From assembly GCA_003223975.1 (NCBI GenBank), contig QHXS01000045.1, forward strand, positions 1 to 43,861: 43,861 nucleotides of DNA, written 5' to 3'. This stretch comes from Acidobacteriota bacterium (GTDB taxonomy: Bacteria > Acidobacteriota > Blastocatellia > Pyrinomonadales > Pyrinomonadaceae). Position numbers and translations under genes: made by a program. This document shows positions 1 to 8,848 of the stretch, in pieces (position 1 is the stretch's first letter; the number at the start of each line of letters is the position of its first letter). Under the pieces are notes generated by a model. The model worked only from the letters and a program-made list of their open reading frames with translations, made no database searches and had not been told where the DNA came from.

Positions 1-1
1 G

Positions 2-2152
2 TTCATTGACCGTTTTGCAGGCACCTTTTCTACGGAAGCTCTGCGGATGAAATTCATCGCGGCGGTTTCGACCGGCAAACTGAAGATCATCGGCGGAAAT
101 AATTTCGAAGAGTACAAGGAAGTCCTGAAGGACGGCGAGATCGCAAAACTGTTCGAAACGATAAAGGTCGGCAACTCTCCCGCAAAGCCGGTCGAGGCAA
201 AGAAGGACGTCGTTTCGAACAGTTTCCGCGGTGACAACATCTCCCCCGATCTTCGCGAAATGATGGCAAAGGATCCGAGCGGCAGCAAACGGATCGACGT
301 CATCATCCAGGCGAAGGACGCTGATAACGCGGCTCTGCGCTCGTTGCTAAACAGCGGCCAAGCAAGGATTTCCGACCGTATCGGCAGTAGCAACGTCCTG
401 GTCGTAAATGTTCGACTCTCGGCACTTCAAACACTTTCAAGCAGCGGATTAGTGAATTATGTTTCGCCCGACCGGCCGACGAGGTCGTCGGGGCACGTCG
501 AAGAAACCACCGGCGCCGAGCAGATGCGGTCCAGTTCGAACGGCGGCTGTGTCAGCACCCAGACGACCTGCGACGGAACGGGCGTAGGCGTAGCGATCGT
601 CGACTCGGGCATCTACAGTTCGCACAACGGATTTAAGAACTCGGCAGGTGATTCGCGGATCGTCGCAAATGTGAACTTTACTTCTTCGTCGAATTCCAAC
701 GACGGGTACGGACACGGCACGCACGTGGCAGGCCTGGCACTCGGCAGCGAAAGCGTCAACGACAATGCTTACCGCGGCATCGCTCCCGGAGCGAACATTA
801 TCAGCGTGAAGGTTCTTGATGATAACGGCGCGGGCCAATCTTCGTGGCTGCTGAACGGTTTGAATTGGATCCTGGCAAATCGGGCAGCCTACAACATTAA
901 GGTCGTAAACCTCAGTCTTGGAACGAAGTCGGTCGACTCCTACACCAATGACCCGCTTTGTCTCAAGGTTAAAGAGCTTGTCAACGCCGGCATCGTCGTC
1001 GTTGCCGCAGCAGGTAATCTGGGTAAGAACTCGACAGGCCAGGAGATCTACGGCGAGATCCATTCGCCCGGTAACAGCCCATACGCAATTACAGTCGGGG
1101 CGAGCAACACGTTCGGCACTGCCTCACGCACGGATGACGTGATGGCAAGCTACAGCTCACACGGCCCGACCCGCAGCTTCTATACCTCGGCCTCTGGCGA
1201 ACCGGTCTATGACAACCTGATCAAGCCCGACCTGGTCGCTCCGGGCAATAAGCTTGTCTCGTATAGTTCGCCTTCTAATCTGGTCGCTCAGCACAACCCC
1301 TCGCTGGCGTTAGATTCGTCGAACGGCGAGGACTCGCTGATGTACATGAGCGGCACCTCGATGGCTGCTCCATTGGTTTCGGGTGCGGCTGCGATGCTGC
1401 TTCAGGTTAATCCGAATCTTACACCCGGAATGATCCGCATGCTGCTGCAGTACAGTGCACAGCCGATCGCCGGTGCCAATACTTTCGAACAAGGCGCGGG
1501 CCAGTTGAATATCGACGGCGCGGTGCGGCTTGCCAGGTCGCTAAGGACAGATGTTGATTTCCAGACGCTTGAAAAAGGTTCTTCCACAGTTTCTTCTGGC
1601 TGGACAATGCCTACGGCTTCTTCGTCGATCGGCGGCAACTCCTTCCCTTGGGCGCAACAAGTCATCGGCAAATACACGACGATCTCGGGTGCAAATCTGG
1701 TTTCGAAGTTCCAGAGCGTGTACAGGACCGAGAATGCGTTCGGCAACGGCATGCTCTATGCCAACGGAAACTTCGTGCCGGATACAACGAGCTTTTATAC
1801 GGCCGGTCTGACCGTTAGCGGGAATGTTACTACGAGTAACGGCAGTGCCCTTGGTGAAGGTTCGGTGTTTCTTTCGTACGGTGTGCTCGTCGGTGACGGT
1901 GTGCTCGTCGGTGACGGTGTGCTCGTCGGTGACGGTGTGCTCGTCGGTGATGGCGTGCTTGTCGGAGACGGCGTTCTCGTGGGCGATGGCGTTCTGGTCG
2001 GCGACGTCGAGCTCTTCTGCAACGGAGTGCTCATCGGCGATGGCGTGTTGATCGGAGACGGCGTCCTTATCGGCGACGGTGTGTTGATCGGAGACGGCGT
2101 GCTCATCGGCGACGGCGTCCTGATCGGAGACGGCGTTCTGATAGGCGACTAG
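2..2152 (+). CDS. Subtilisin-like S8 serine peptidase with C-terminal hexapeptide repeats (5' end open)
   Basis: Probably a secreted serine endopeptidase of family S8. Numbering from the first in-window ATG (base 47), the catalytic triad is visible: Asp186 in AIVDSGI, His226 in GHGTHVAG and Ser438 in SGTSMAAP, with the oxyanion Asn in AAAGN. Residues about 63-145 look like an I9-type propeptide. The frame is open from base 2 with no stop, and the ATG at 47 is not followed by a signal peptide. The true start and export signal are therefore probably upstream of the window, so the gene is reported as 5' partial. After the catalytic domain comes a linker of about 110 residues. The protein then ends in 15 six-residue units (VLVGDG, then VLIGDG) running to the stop codon. 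A terminator follows. Family assignment is firm; substrate and the role of the tail are unknown. Confidence 0.9.
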   Translation, partial: FIDRFAGTFSTEALRMKFIAAVSTGKLKIIGGNNFEEYKEVLKDGEIAKLFETIKVGNSPAKPVEAKKDVVSNSFRGDNISPDLREMMAKDPSGSKRIDVIIQAKDADNAALRSLLNSGQARISDRIGSSNVLVVNVRLSALQTLSSSGLVNYVSPDRPTRSSGHVEETTGAEQMRSSSNGGCVSTQTTCDGTGVGVAIVDSGIYSSHNGFKNSAGDSRIVANVNFTSSSNSNDGYGHGTHVAGLALGSESVNDNAYRGIAPGANIISVKVLDDNGAGQSSWLLNGLNWILANRAAYNIKVVNLSLGTKSVDSYTNDPLCLKVKELVNAGIVVVAAAGNLGKNSTGQEIYGEIHSPGNSPYAITVGASNTFGTASRTDDVMASYSSHGPTRSFYTSASGEPVYDNLIKPDLVAPGNKLVSYSSPSNLVAQHNPSLALDSSNGEDSLMYMSGTSMAAPLVSGAAAMLLQVNPNLTPGMIRMLLQYSAQPIAGANTFEQGAGQLNIDGAVRLARSLRTDVDFQTLEKGSSTVSSGWTMPTASSSIGGNSFPWAQQVIGKYTTISGANLVSKFQSVYRTENAFGNGMLYANGNFVPDTTSFYTAGLTVSGNVTTSNGSALGEGSVFLSYGVLVGDGVLVGDGVLVGDGVLVGDGVLVGDGVLVGDGVLVGDVELFCNGVLIGDGVLIGDGVLIGDGVLIGDGVLIGDGVLIGDGVLIGD
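1880..2149 (+). repeat. 15 x 18-bp in-frame tandem repeat encoding (G)VLVGD/VLIGD units
   Basis: There are fifteen 18-bp units: seven encode GVLVGD, one is degenerate (VELFCN) and seven encode GVLIGD, ending directly at the TAG stop. The first three units are identical at the DNA level, which suggests recent expansion; later units differ mainly at third codon positions. The amino-acid period fits the left-handed beta-helix hexapeptide pattern [LIV]-G-x-x-[STAV]-x when read as V-G-D-G-V-L. Confidence 0.95.
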
Positions 2153-2274
2153 CCCCCAGCAGTTCCGGAGGGCATCTTTGAATAAGCGGGTACAGACAAT
2201 TCCGATAAGTGCATTGTGCTGTTTGTTTAACGGCAGAAAACGCTGGACAACACTACGGATATGTTCCATAATTA

Positions 2275-2310
2275 AGGCAGGCCGCAATGCGGCTTGCCTT
2301 TCCGTTTTTT
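2275..2310 (+). terminator. Intrinsic terminator after the S8 peptidase
   Basis: An 11-bp stem with one G-T type mismatch (AGGCAGGCCGC / GCGGCTTGCCT) and an AAT loop is followed within five bases by six T residues. It lies about 120 bases after the peptidase stop and 80 bases before the next gene. The rest of the 2153-2390 interval holds nothing else I recognise. Confidence 0.8.
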
Positions 2311-2390
2311 GACCCCCGAAGTACCCGATCAGTCCAGCGCAATTCAACCATTTCTCTTGCACTTCAAACTGTGCTCCGAGATTCGTCAAA

Positions 2391-4892
2391 ATGTACAAGC
2401 AACGCTTTGCAAATAGCTATGTGATCGCAGTCATTGTGGCCGGTTCGTTGTGCGTGGCCGCGGCGTTGTTCGGTCTCCCGCGCGAACGGATCAACCTTGA
2501 AATGATCATTTTGGCGACACTGACGGTAGGATTCGGTTCTCGGGTCAGTGTCCCGATCCCTCGATTCAAATCTCACATTTCCGTTTCCGATACGTTTATT
2601 TTTCTCGCCCTACTTCTTTATGGCGGCGAGGTCGCCATACTTCTCTCCGGGGCCGAGGCGATATTTTCCTCCTGGCGTTTTTGCAATCGAAAACTTACCG
2701 TCTTTTTCAACGGCGCTGCCTGTGCGTTTTCCACGACATGCGTCATCGGAGTGCTTTCGCTTACAGGAGTCAATTATTCAGACGCGCACGCGCTCGGCTC
2801 TGGGGCGGATTACCAAAATATAGTCGTCGCGCTCTCGGCAATTGCTTTCACGCAGTATTTCATGAACACGATCCTGGCGTCGATATTCGATTCCCTCACG
2901 AACGAACTCCCGCTTTTCGAGACCTGGAAGAATAAATATCTCTGGACCTTCATCACTTATTCCGTCGGCGCCCTCGGCGCGGGTTTTTTGGTCCAGCTAT
3001 CGGAAAAATTCGGTTTCGCAGTGATCCTCGCGGTGTTTCCGATAGTTGCATTCGTTTACCTGACCTACAGCATGTATCTCCGGACAGTCGAAATGTCGAT
3101 CTCGCAGGCAGAGATCGCAAACGAATATGCAGCCGTCCTCGAAGAGCGGAGTGCCGCGTTGCGCGAATCGGAGCAAAGATTCCGAAGTGCTTTTAATTAC
3201 GCGCCGATCGGTATCGGGCTCGCGTCCGCTGAAGGTTCCTGGCTCAAGGTCAATCAGGCACTTTGCGACATCCTGGGATACGATGCTGACGAACTTTTGG
3301 AGCAGAGCTTTAGGGACATGATCGAGAGGAGCGATTTAGTTACCGCAACGTCCAGGATCAACACACTCCTAAGCGGTCAAATTACGAATTGTCAGTCTGA
3401 GCAACGCTGCCTGCATAAGGACGGCCGGATCGTGTGGACATCGTGGAGCGTTTCGACGGTAGGCGAACCGACTTCTGGAAACGCCAACCTCATCTTTCAG
3501 ATCCAGGACATCACAGACCGCAAACTTACGGAACAAAAGCTGAGGCATGAGGCCACACATGATTCTTTGACCGGCCTGCCCAATCGCGCATATTTCATGG
3601 CGCGCCTTACCGAGGCTCTACAACAAAGGCACCGTGACGCGAACCATGGCGTGAGTGTATTGTTCATCGACCTTGACCGCTTTAAGCACGTAAACGACAG
3701 CCTCGGCCATCTTATCGGTGATGGTCTGCTTATCGCGATCTCGAAGCGGCTGCAGGATTGCGTGAGACCCGCCGATACGGTCGCTCGAATGGGCGGGGAC
3801 GAGTTTACGCTGCTTGTGGAAGGCAAGCGCGATGCCGGCGAGATCGTTCGAATTGCCGAACGCATTCAACAAAAATTCAATGTGCCGTTCGAAATAGAAT
3901 CGAATGAGATATACAGCTCGGCGAGCATTGGCATCTTGCATGCTTCCGAACTGCACAAGACAGCCGAAGAGATGATGCGCGACGCCGATACAGCTATGTA
4001 TAGGGCGAAACGCGCCGGAAAAGCGAGGCATGAGGTTTTTGATCAGGAAATGTACGCCGAAGCGAAGGAAACTCTTATGCTCGAAACCGACCTTCGCCGC
4101 GCGGTCGAGAAAGACGAACTTAAGGTTTATTATCAACCGATCGTTTCGCTTGCGACCGGCGAGATTCGTGGCGTAGAAGCATTGGCGCGCTGGGAACATC
4201 CGGAATTCGGCGATATACCTCCGTCCAAATTTATTCCGCTTGCGGAAGAGATCGGCAGGATCGACGCGCTTGGCGAGAACATACTGCGGCGAGCATGCGT
4301 AGACATCGGTGCTGTCTATCGTGAGGTTCCCGACTGCGAATTCCTGAAGCTTAGCGTTAACCTTTCACCCAGACAATTTGCTAACCCACTGCTCGACAAG
4401 AACGTACTAAATATACTTTTCGATACGGAATTTCCGGTGGCGAGCCTGAGGCTGGAGATCACAGAGTCCGTCTTTTTCGAATATCAGGAACGGGCTCTCG
4501 ACATTCTGAACAAATTCAGGAACGAAGGTATCTCGATCGATATAGACGACTTCGGTACCGGTTACTCAAACATGAGCTATCTTGTTCGGCTGCCCATATC
4601 AACGCTGAAGATCGATCGCTCGTTCGTAGCAGCGATCACAAGTGACGGAGCAAATACCGAGATCGTCCAAATGATCGTGGCTCTGGCAAAAAACCTTGGT
4701 TTGCGAATCACTGCCGAAGGGATCGAAACGGAAGCGCAGCTTGAATCTCTAAAGAAGTTGAAGTGCGATGAGGGGCAAGGTTTTTACTTCGCAACGCCGA
4801 TGACGGCAGATGAATTTCGCGATTACTTATTGGACCGAAAGATCGGTCCTATTCACATAGACAATATCGAAATGATCGACCACGTACAGTAA
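2391..4892 (+). CDS. Membrane-bound PAS-GGDEF-EAL cyclic-di-GMP enzyme
   Basis: Bifunctional-type c-di-GMP turnover protein of 833 residues. The N-terminal 230 residues are hydrophobic with about six predicted membrane segments and look like an integral membrane sensor that I cannot assign to a named MASE family. A short coiled linker leads to a PAS domain (about 260-375). The GGDEF domain has an intact GGDEF motif at 468-472 and an inhibitory I-site RPAD exactly five residues before it, so cyclase activity with product feedback is plausible. The EAL domain keeps EAL at 596-598, SVNLSPRQF, EITES, DDFGTGYS, LKIDRSF and AEGIE, the residues expected of an active phosphodiesterase. It starts at ATG 2391 with a weak ribosome site and ends 13 bases from the convergent sdhB. 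Confidence 0.93.
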   Translation: MYKQRFANSYVIAVIVAGSLCVAAALFGLPRERINLEMIILATLTVGFGSRVSVPIPRFKSHISVSDTFIFLALLLYGGEVAILLSGAEAIFSSWRFCNRKLTVFFNGAACAFSTTCVIGVLSLTGVNYSDAHALGSGADYQNIVVALSAIAFTQYFMNTILASIFDSLTNELPLFETWKNKYLWTFITYSVGALGAGFLVQLSEKFGFAVILAVFPIVAFVYLTYSMYLRTVEMSISQAEIANEYAAVLEERSAALRESEQRFRSAFNYAPIGIGLASAEGSWLKVNQALCDILGYDADELLEQSFRDMIERSDLVTATSRINTLLSGQITNCQSEQRCLHKDGRIVWTSWSVSTVGEPTSGNANLIFQIQDITDRKLTEQKLRHEATHDSLTGLPNRAYFMARLTEALQQRHRDANHGVSVLFIDLDRFKHVNDSLGHLIGDGLLIAISKRLQDCVRPADTVARMGGDEFTLLVEGKRDAGEIVRIAERIQQKFNVPFEIESNEIYSSASIGILHASELHKTAEEMMRDADTAMYRAKRAGKARHEVFDQEMYAEAKETLMLETDLRRAVEKDELKVYYQPIVSLATGEIRGVEALARWEHPEFGDIPPSKFIPLAEEIGRIDALGENILRRACVDIGAVYREVPDCEFLKLSVNLSPRQFANPLLDKNVLNILFDTEFPVASLRLEITESVFFEYQERALDILNKFRNEGISIDIDDFGTGYSNMSYLVRLPISTLKIDRSFVAAITSDGANTEIVQMIVALAKNLGLRITAEGIETEAQLESLKKLKCDEGQGFYFATPMTADEFRDYLLDRKIGPIHIDNIEMIDHVQ

Positions 4893-4905
4893 TAACACTC
4901 CACTT

Positions 4906-5700
4906 TTACTTTTTAAGCCAACCAAATAAAGCGTTCACCGTTACATCGCGATTGGTTTCGTATATCGCCCGTGTAAGCGGAATGTTCATCGGGCAAACCT
5001 GTACGCAGTTTTGCGCATTGCCGCAGTTTCCAATTCCATCCTCGCCGAGTAATCCATTCAACCGTTCGTCGATCTCCATTTGACCGACTGGATGCATGTT
5101 GAACAGACGCGCCTGTGCGATCGCCTGCGGGCCGATGTAATTGTCATCGCCGTATTGCGGACAAGCTTCGAGACAGCAGCCGCAGGTCATACAGCGTGAA
5201 TACGCATAACGCTCCTGCGCCGTATCGTTCGAAATGTGTGGGCCCGGACCGAGATTGTAGCTGCCGTCGAGCTCGATCCACGCATTAACCTGCTTGAGAT
5301 GATCGAACATCTTCGATCGATCGACCTTTAGATCGCGGACGTTCGGAAACTTCGACATCGGCTGCAGTGTCACAGTGTCGCTCGCTGACTCAAGCAGAAG
5401 ATCGTCGATAAGAGCCGAACACGATTGCCGAACTTTGTCGTCGATCACCATCGTGCAGATGCCGCAAACTTGTTCGAGACAGCTCATGTCCCAAACCGGT
5501 GGTGTTGTCGCCTTCCCGTCGATCGTGACCGGATTCTTCCGCACATCCATCAGCGCCGAGATGACATTCAGATTGCGGCGGTAAGTAAGCTCAAAGGTTT
5601 CCCAACTAACCGGCGCACCTTCCTTTTCACGTCGCTGGATCTTCAGCTTGATCGTCGCGGGCGGATTGTCGAGCCTTTTCTTTTCGATGTGTCCGTTCAT
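4906..5700 (-). CDS. sdhB: Succinate dehydrogenase iron-sulfur subunit
   Basis: Electron-transfer subunit of complex II, carrying electrons from the SdhA flavin to the membrane subunit. It has 264 residues. The [2Fe-2S] ligands are C74, C79, C82 and C94 (C-x4-C-x2-C-x11-C). Ligands for the [4Fe-4S] and [3Fe-4S] clusters lie in SRCMTCGCCLEACP (C170-C180) and NCGNAQNCVQVCP (C226-C236). It is the last gene of sdhC-sdhA-sdhB, the Bacillus-type order. Start ATG at 5700; an AT-rich palindrome sits between it and the sdhA stop. Confidence 0.96.
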   Translation of the reverse strand: MNGHIEKKRLDNPPATIKLKIQRREKEGAPVSWETFELTYRRNLNVISALMDVRKNPVTIDGKATTPPVWDMSCLEQVCGICTMVIDDKVRQSCSALIDDLLLESASDTVTLQPMSKFPNVRDLKVDRSKMFDHLKQVNAWIELDGSYNLGPGPHISNDTAQERYAYSRCMTCGCCLEACPQYGDDNYIGPQAIAQARLFNMHPVGQMEIDERLNGLLGEDGIGNCGNAQNCVQVCPMNIPLTRAIYETNRDVTVNALFGWLKK

Positions 5701-5713
5701 CCAATTAATAATG

Positions 5714-5737
5714 AATAATTAGTAATTACTAATTATT
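5714..5737. repeat. 24-bp perfect palindrome between sdhA and sdhB
   Basis: AATAATTAGTAATTACTAATTATT is its own reverse complement over all 24 bases. It spans the sdhA stop codon (5733-5735) and lies 14 bases before sdhB. With no GC pairs to stabilise it and no T-tract it is unlikely to be a strong terminator. It could be a protein-binding site, an mRNA processing hairpin or the remnant of a small repeat element. Confidence 0.85.
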
Positions 5738-7520
5738 TTGCAGCCTTTCCTTTAGAGTAATCGCGTTTTCGCGGTTCGACCAACGAAACATCGACCGGTT
5801 CGTATGACAACACAGGAGCCTCTTCCGCATATTCGGCGATCGTCGTCTTTAGCCAATTCTCGTCGTCACGGTCGGGAAATTCCGGTTTGTAATGCGCACC
5901 GCGCGATTCGTTTCGATTCAAAGCGCCGAGCGTGATCACACGAGCAAGTTGAAGCATGTTCCAAAACTGCCTAGCGTGGGGCACGGCCTGTGTAGCCCAC
6001 AAATTGGAATCGTTGATCGATATTTTTTTGAACCGGTCCTGCAACTCCAGCAGCTTTTCATCGGTCGCTTTCAGGCGGTCGTTGTATCGCACGACGGTCA
6101 CATTATCGGTCATCACCTTACCCATTTCTTCGTGCAATTTGTATTGGTTTTCGCTGCCTTCATTCGTAATTATCGAATCGTTTATTTCCTGCTGCCGTTT
6201 GAGCTCGCCGTCATGAATGCCATTCGTTTCGGTGTTTCCGCGTTCTACATTTTTTGCGTAGTCGATCGCCGACGGTGCGGCGACAAATCCACCGTAAACG
6301 CACGATACAAGCGAATTCGCCCCAAGCCGGTTCGCACCGTGGATCGAATAATCGCACTCGCCTGCTGCGAATAGTCCGGGAATGTTCGTTCTTTGTTCAA
6401 AATCGACCCAAAGGCCGCCCATGGAATAATGAACGCCCGGGAAAATTCGCATCGGCACAAACCGGGGATCGTCACCAACGAACATCTCGTAAATCTCAAG
6501 GATCGCACCAAGTCGCTCGGTCAGAACCTCCGCAGGAATGTGTGTGAGATCAAGATAGACCTGATTTTCACCCGCGACGCCGTGGCCCTCGAGACAAACC
6601 TGAAAGATCTCACGCGTCGCAATGTCACGCGGAACCAGATTTCCGTACGCCGGATATTTTTCTTCGAGGAAGTACCAACGCTCGCTCTCGGGAATATCTT
6701 TCGGGCTGCGTATGTCCCCGTCCGCCTTTGGCACCCAAACCCGTCCGCCTTCGCCGCGTGCTGATTCGCTCATCAGGCGAAGCTTATCTTCACCCGGAAT
6801 CGACGTCGGATGCACCTGAATAAATTCGCCGTTTGCGTAGCGCGCGCCTTGCTGGTAACAAGCCGAAACCGCGCTTCCGGTGCAGGTCATCGAATTGGTT
6901 GATTTTCCGAATATCAGTCCCGGCCCGCCGGTCGCCATGATCACTGCGTCGGCCTTAAAGGTCTTAAGCTGGAGCGACTGCAGGTCCATCGCGATCAAGC
7001 CGCGGCAAACCTGGTGATCGTCCAGCACGAGCGACAGCATCTCCCAGCCCTCGTATTTATTCACTTTCCCAGCGACTTCCCACTTACGAACCTGTTCGTC
7101 CAACGCATAGAGAAGCTGTTGGCCGGTGGATGCGCCGGCGAACGCAGTTCGGTGATGAAGCGTTCCGCCGAAACGTCGAAAATCGAGCAAGCCTTCGCGC
7201 GTTCGAGAAAACGGCACGCCCATTCGATCGAAGAGGTAAATGATCTCGGGCGCCATGTCGGTCATTCGTTTGACGGGCAGTTGGTTCGCCAAAAAATCGC
7301 CGCCGTAAACGGTATCATCAAGGTGCTTCGCCGGCGAATCGCCCTCGCCCTTCGTATTCACAGCGCCGTTAATGCCGCCCTGAGCGCAGACCGAGTGCGA
7401 ACGCTTCACCGGCACGACCGAGATCAGATCGACCTCGTGTCCCGCTTCGGCGATCTTCATCGCCGCAGCAAGGCCCGCAAGCCCGCCGCCGACGATCGCA
7501 ATTTTTAGACCGTTTGCCAT
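5733..7520 (-). CDS. sdhA: Succinate dehydrogenase flavoprotein subunit
   Basis: Catalytic flavoprotein of complex II that oxidises succinate to fumarate (or the reverse). It has 595 residues, a normal family length. The Rossmann FAD motif is GGGLAG at 11-16. His42 in SHSVCAQGG is the expected site of covalent FAD attachment. Active-site blocks HPTSIPG, SESARGEGG, HYSMGG and the C-terminal FAD block GANRLGANSL are all present. It starts 10 bases after the sdhC stop, consistent with one transcript. Confidence 0.97.
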   Translation of the reverse strand: MANGLKIAIVGGGLAGLAAAMKIAEAGHEVDLISVVPVKRSHSVCAQGGINGAVNTKGEGDSPAKHLDDTVYGGDFLANQLPVKRMTDMAPEIIYLFDRMGVPFSRTREGLLDFRRFGGTLHHRTAFAGASTGQQLLYALDEQVRKWEVAGKVNKYEGWEMLSLVLDDHQVCRGLIAMDLQSLQLKTFKADAVIMATGGPGLIFGKSTNSMTCTGSAVSACYQQGARYANGEFIQVHPTSIPGEDKLRLMSESARGEGGRVWVPKADGDIRSPKDIPESERWYFLEEKYPAYGNLVPRDIATREIFQVCLEGHGVAGENQVYLDLTHIPAEVLTERLGAILEIYEMFVGDDPRFVPMRIFPGVHYSMGGLWVDFEQRTNIPGLFAAGECDYSIHGANRLGANSLVSCVYGGFVAAPSAIDYAKNVERGNTETNGIHDGELKRQQEINDSIITNEGSENQYKLHEEMGKVMTDNVTVVRYNDRLKATDEKLLELQDRFKKISINDSNLWATQAVPHARQFWNMLQLARVITLGALNRNESRGAHYKPEFPDRDDENWLKTTIAEYAEEAPVLSYEPVDVSLVEPRKRDYSKGKAAK

Positions 7521-7529
7521 AACCTATAA

Positions 7530-8246
7530 CTAAACTTTCTTCGGAGGCGTCGGTGTTGTCAGCCTCGGTTCCTCGCATAATGCCTTCGGCAAAAGCCCGC
7601 ACGGCCGGACGAACGCAATAGCCGCGTTGATGCCGATCAGCGAAAGAAAGACCGCCAGGCCAAGAGACGCCTTGAGCAAAATGCTCTGAGCTTTCTCGCC
7701 GATCACGATTCCCCAATCGACGGCAAACAAGAAGAATCCGTACGCGAGGTGCCACGCGGTCGCGATCACGCCGAGGAAATAAAAGATGAGCACCCAAACG
7801 ATCTGAAACTCCCTCGAAACTATCGCATACGCCTGGTCCGCATTTCCCGCGACGGGCGTCATGTTCAATCCCGGTATTAGGCCAAACCTGAAATTCAGGA
7901 TATGAAACAGCAGGAAAACGAATAGAAAAATCCCAGTCGCACGCTGAAAAACGTAAAACCAATTCCTCGCGTACCCGTAACCCAGGACATTTGGCTTTGC
8001 CTCGGCTGAGATCAAAATTCCATAGACCGAATGGAACAGCAGCGGTATGAAAATCCCGAAGATCTCGATGAACAAAAGGTACGCCATGTTGTGAATGTCT
8101 TGAACATGGTCGTTGAAGACCTTTGGGCCGTTCAGCGCTGCGGAGTTGGTGTACAAATGGACGAAATAGAAAAGTCCGAGCGGCACGATACCGGTCAATT
8201 GGTGAAGTTTTCGCAGCAGGAATGTTTTGCTGAATTTTATCGCCAT
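7530..8246 (-). CDS. sdhC: Succinate dehydrogenase cytochrome b558 subunit
   Basis: Single membrane anchor of complex II, 238 residues with five predicted transmembrane helices. Four histidines, one in each of four helices (H30, H72, H115, H166), sit where the B. subtilis SdhC family ligates two hemes b. This makes it a one-subunit, di-heme anchor, not the SdhC/SdhD pair of proteobacteria. It is the first gene of the operon. The 196 bases before it are shared with the divergent gene at 8443 and must hold both promoters, though I see no convincing boxes. Confidence 0.93.
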   Translation of the reverse strand: MAIKFSKTFLLRKLHQLTGIVPLGLFYFVHLYTNSAALNGPKVFNDHVQDIHNMAYLLFIEIFGIFIPLLFHSVYGILISAEAKPNVLGYGYARNWFYVFQRATGIFLFVFLLFHILNFRFGLIPGLNMTPVAGNADQAYAIVSREFQIVWVLIFYFLGVIATAWHLAYGFFLFAVDWGIVIGEKAQSILLKASLGLAVFLSLIGINAAIAFVRPCGLLPKALCEEPRLTTPTPPKKV

Positions 8247-8442
8247 AGTTGGTCAGGACCGACGACTGGTTCCGAAAAACGAAAACATGCGAAAGCCGGC
8301 CTGATGAACAACATCTATATTCTAGCGTTTTATTTTTGTTCGTTAAAACGCGTCGCCGGAACAGTTGCGATGCGTTCGGCAAAAAAAATCGTTTCGCAGG
8401 TTCTAAATTATCGATAGAATAGTTGATCGGTCGCATTTTCGT

Positions 8443-8826
8443 ATGGATGACGGGGCAGCCAAACCGTATCAGATCAGTTTTGATCAACGCCCGGAATACC
8501 TTTACGCGTATGTCGGAGGCGAGCATGACAGCTACGCTATTTCGCATGCTTATTGGACCGAAGTCGCTCGCGAGTGCGCGGAAAAACAGGTCAAGCGCGT
8601 GATGATCGACGAAAACCTTACAGAGTCGGTATCGGTCGCCGAGATGTATCAAATAGCATCCGAAATTCCTGGAATGTTTTCCGGTATTCGGATCGCATTC
8701 GTCGACCGTCATGCCGATCAGGCCGAGTTAAATGAATTTGGCGAACTCGTGGCCCAAAACCGCGGCGTGACCGGCAAATTCTTCGTTGACATTCCGTCAG
8801 CGGAGGCTTGGCTGCTATCACTTTGA
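8443..8826 (+). CDS. SpoIIAA/STAS-like small protein (copy 1)
   Basis: Soluble protein of 127 residues with no signal peptide. The layout (Y-x-I-x-F, a YLYA-x-V-x-G strand, an alternating helix-strand core ending in a helix with A-E-x-WL) resembles SpoIIAA-like/STAS-fold proteins; this is judged by pattern only. It is clearly paralogous to the next gene: both share PEYLYA/PNYLYA, GEHDSY/GEQYGY, IDENL/IEENI, VxxIASE and IRIAFVDR/IRMAYIDR. The gene is divergent from sdhC. The pair may be co-transcribed (22-base gap). Confidence 0.7.
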   Translation: MDDGAAKPYQISFDQRPEYLYAYVGGEHDSYAISHAYWTEVARECAEKQVKRVMIDENLTESVSVAEMYQIASEIPGMFSGIRIAFVDRHADQAELNEFGELVAQNRGVTGKFFVDIPSAEAWLLSL

Positions 8827-8848
8827 GAATACAGGAGGATAAACCGTT

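Noticed and set aside
1795-2106. Minus-strand 103-residue ORF with TPSPT repeats
   Set aside because: Another frame of the same 18-bp array; no ribosome site or family features.
1880-2149. Possible CRISPR array
   Set aside because: The repeat has no spacers and is in-frame coding sequence.
1541-2398. Minus-strand 285-residue ORF rich in ADEHAVSDQHTVADKD repeats
   Set aside because: It is the antisense reading of the S8 peptidase repeat array; long stop-free antisense frames are expected from an 18-bp repeat. No family features.
7369-8712. Minus-strand 447-residue ORF
   Set aside because: It overlaps the whole of sdhC, part of sdhA and the divergent SpoIIAA-like gene; its sequence has no domain features and the overlapping genes are strongly supported.
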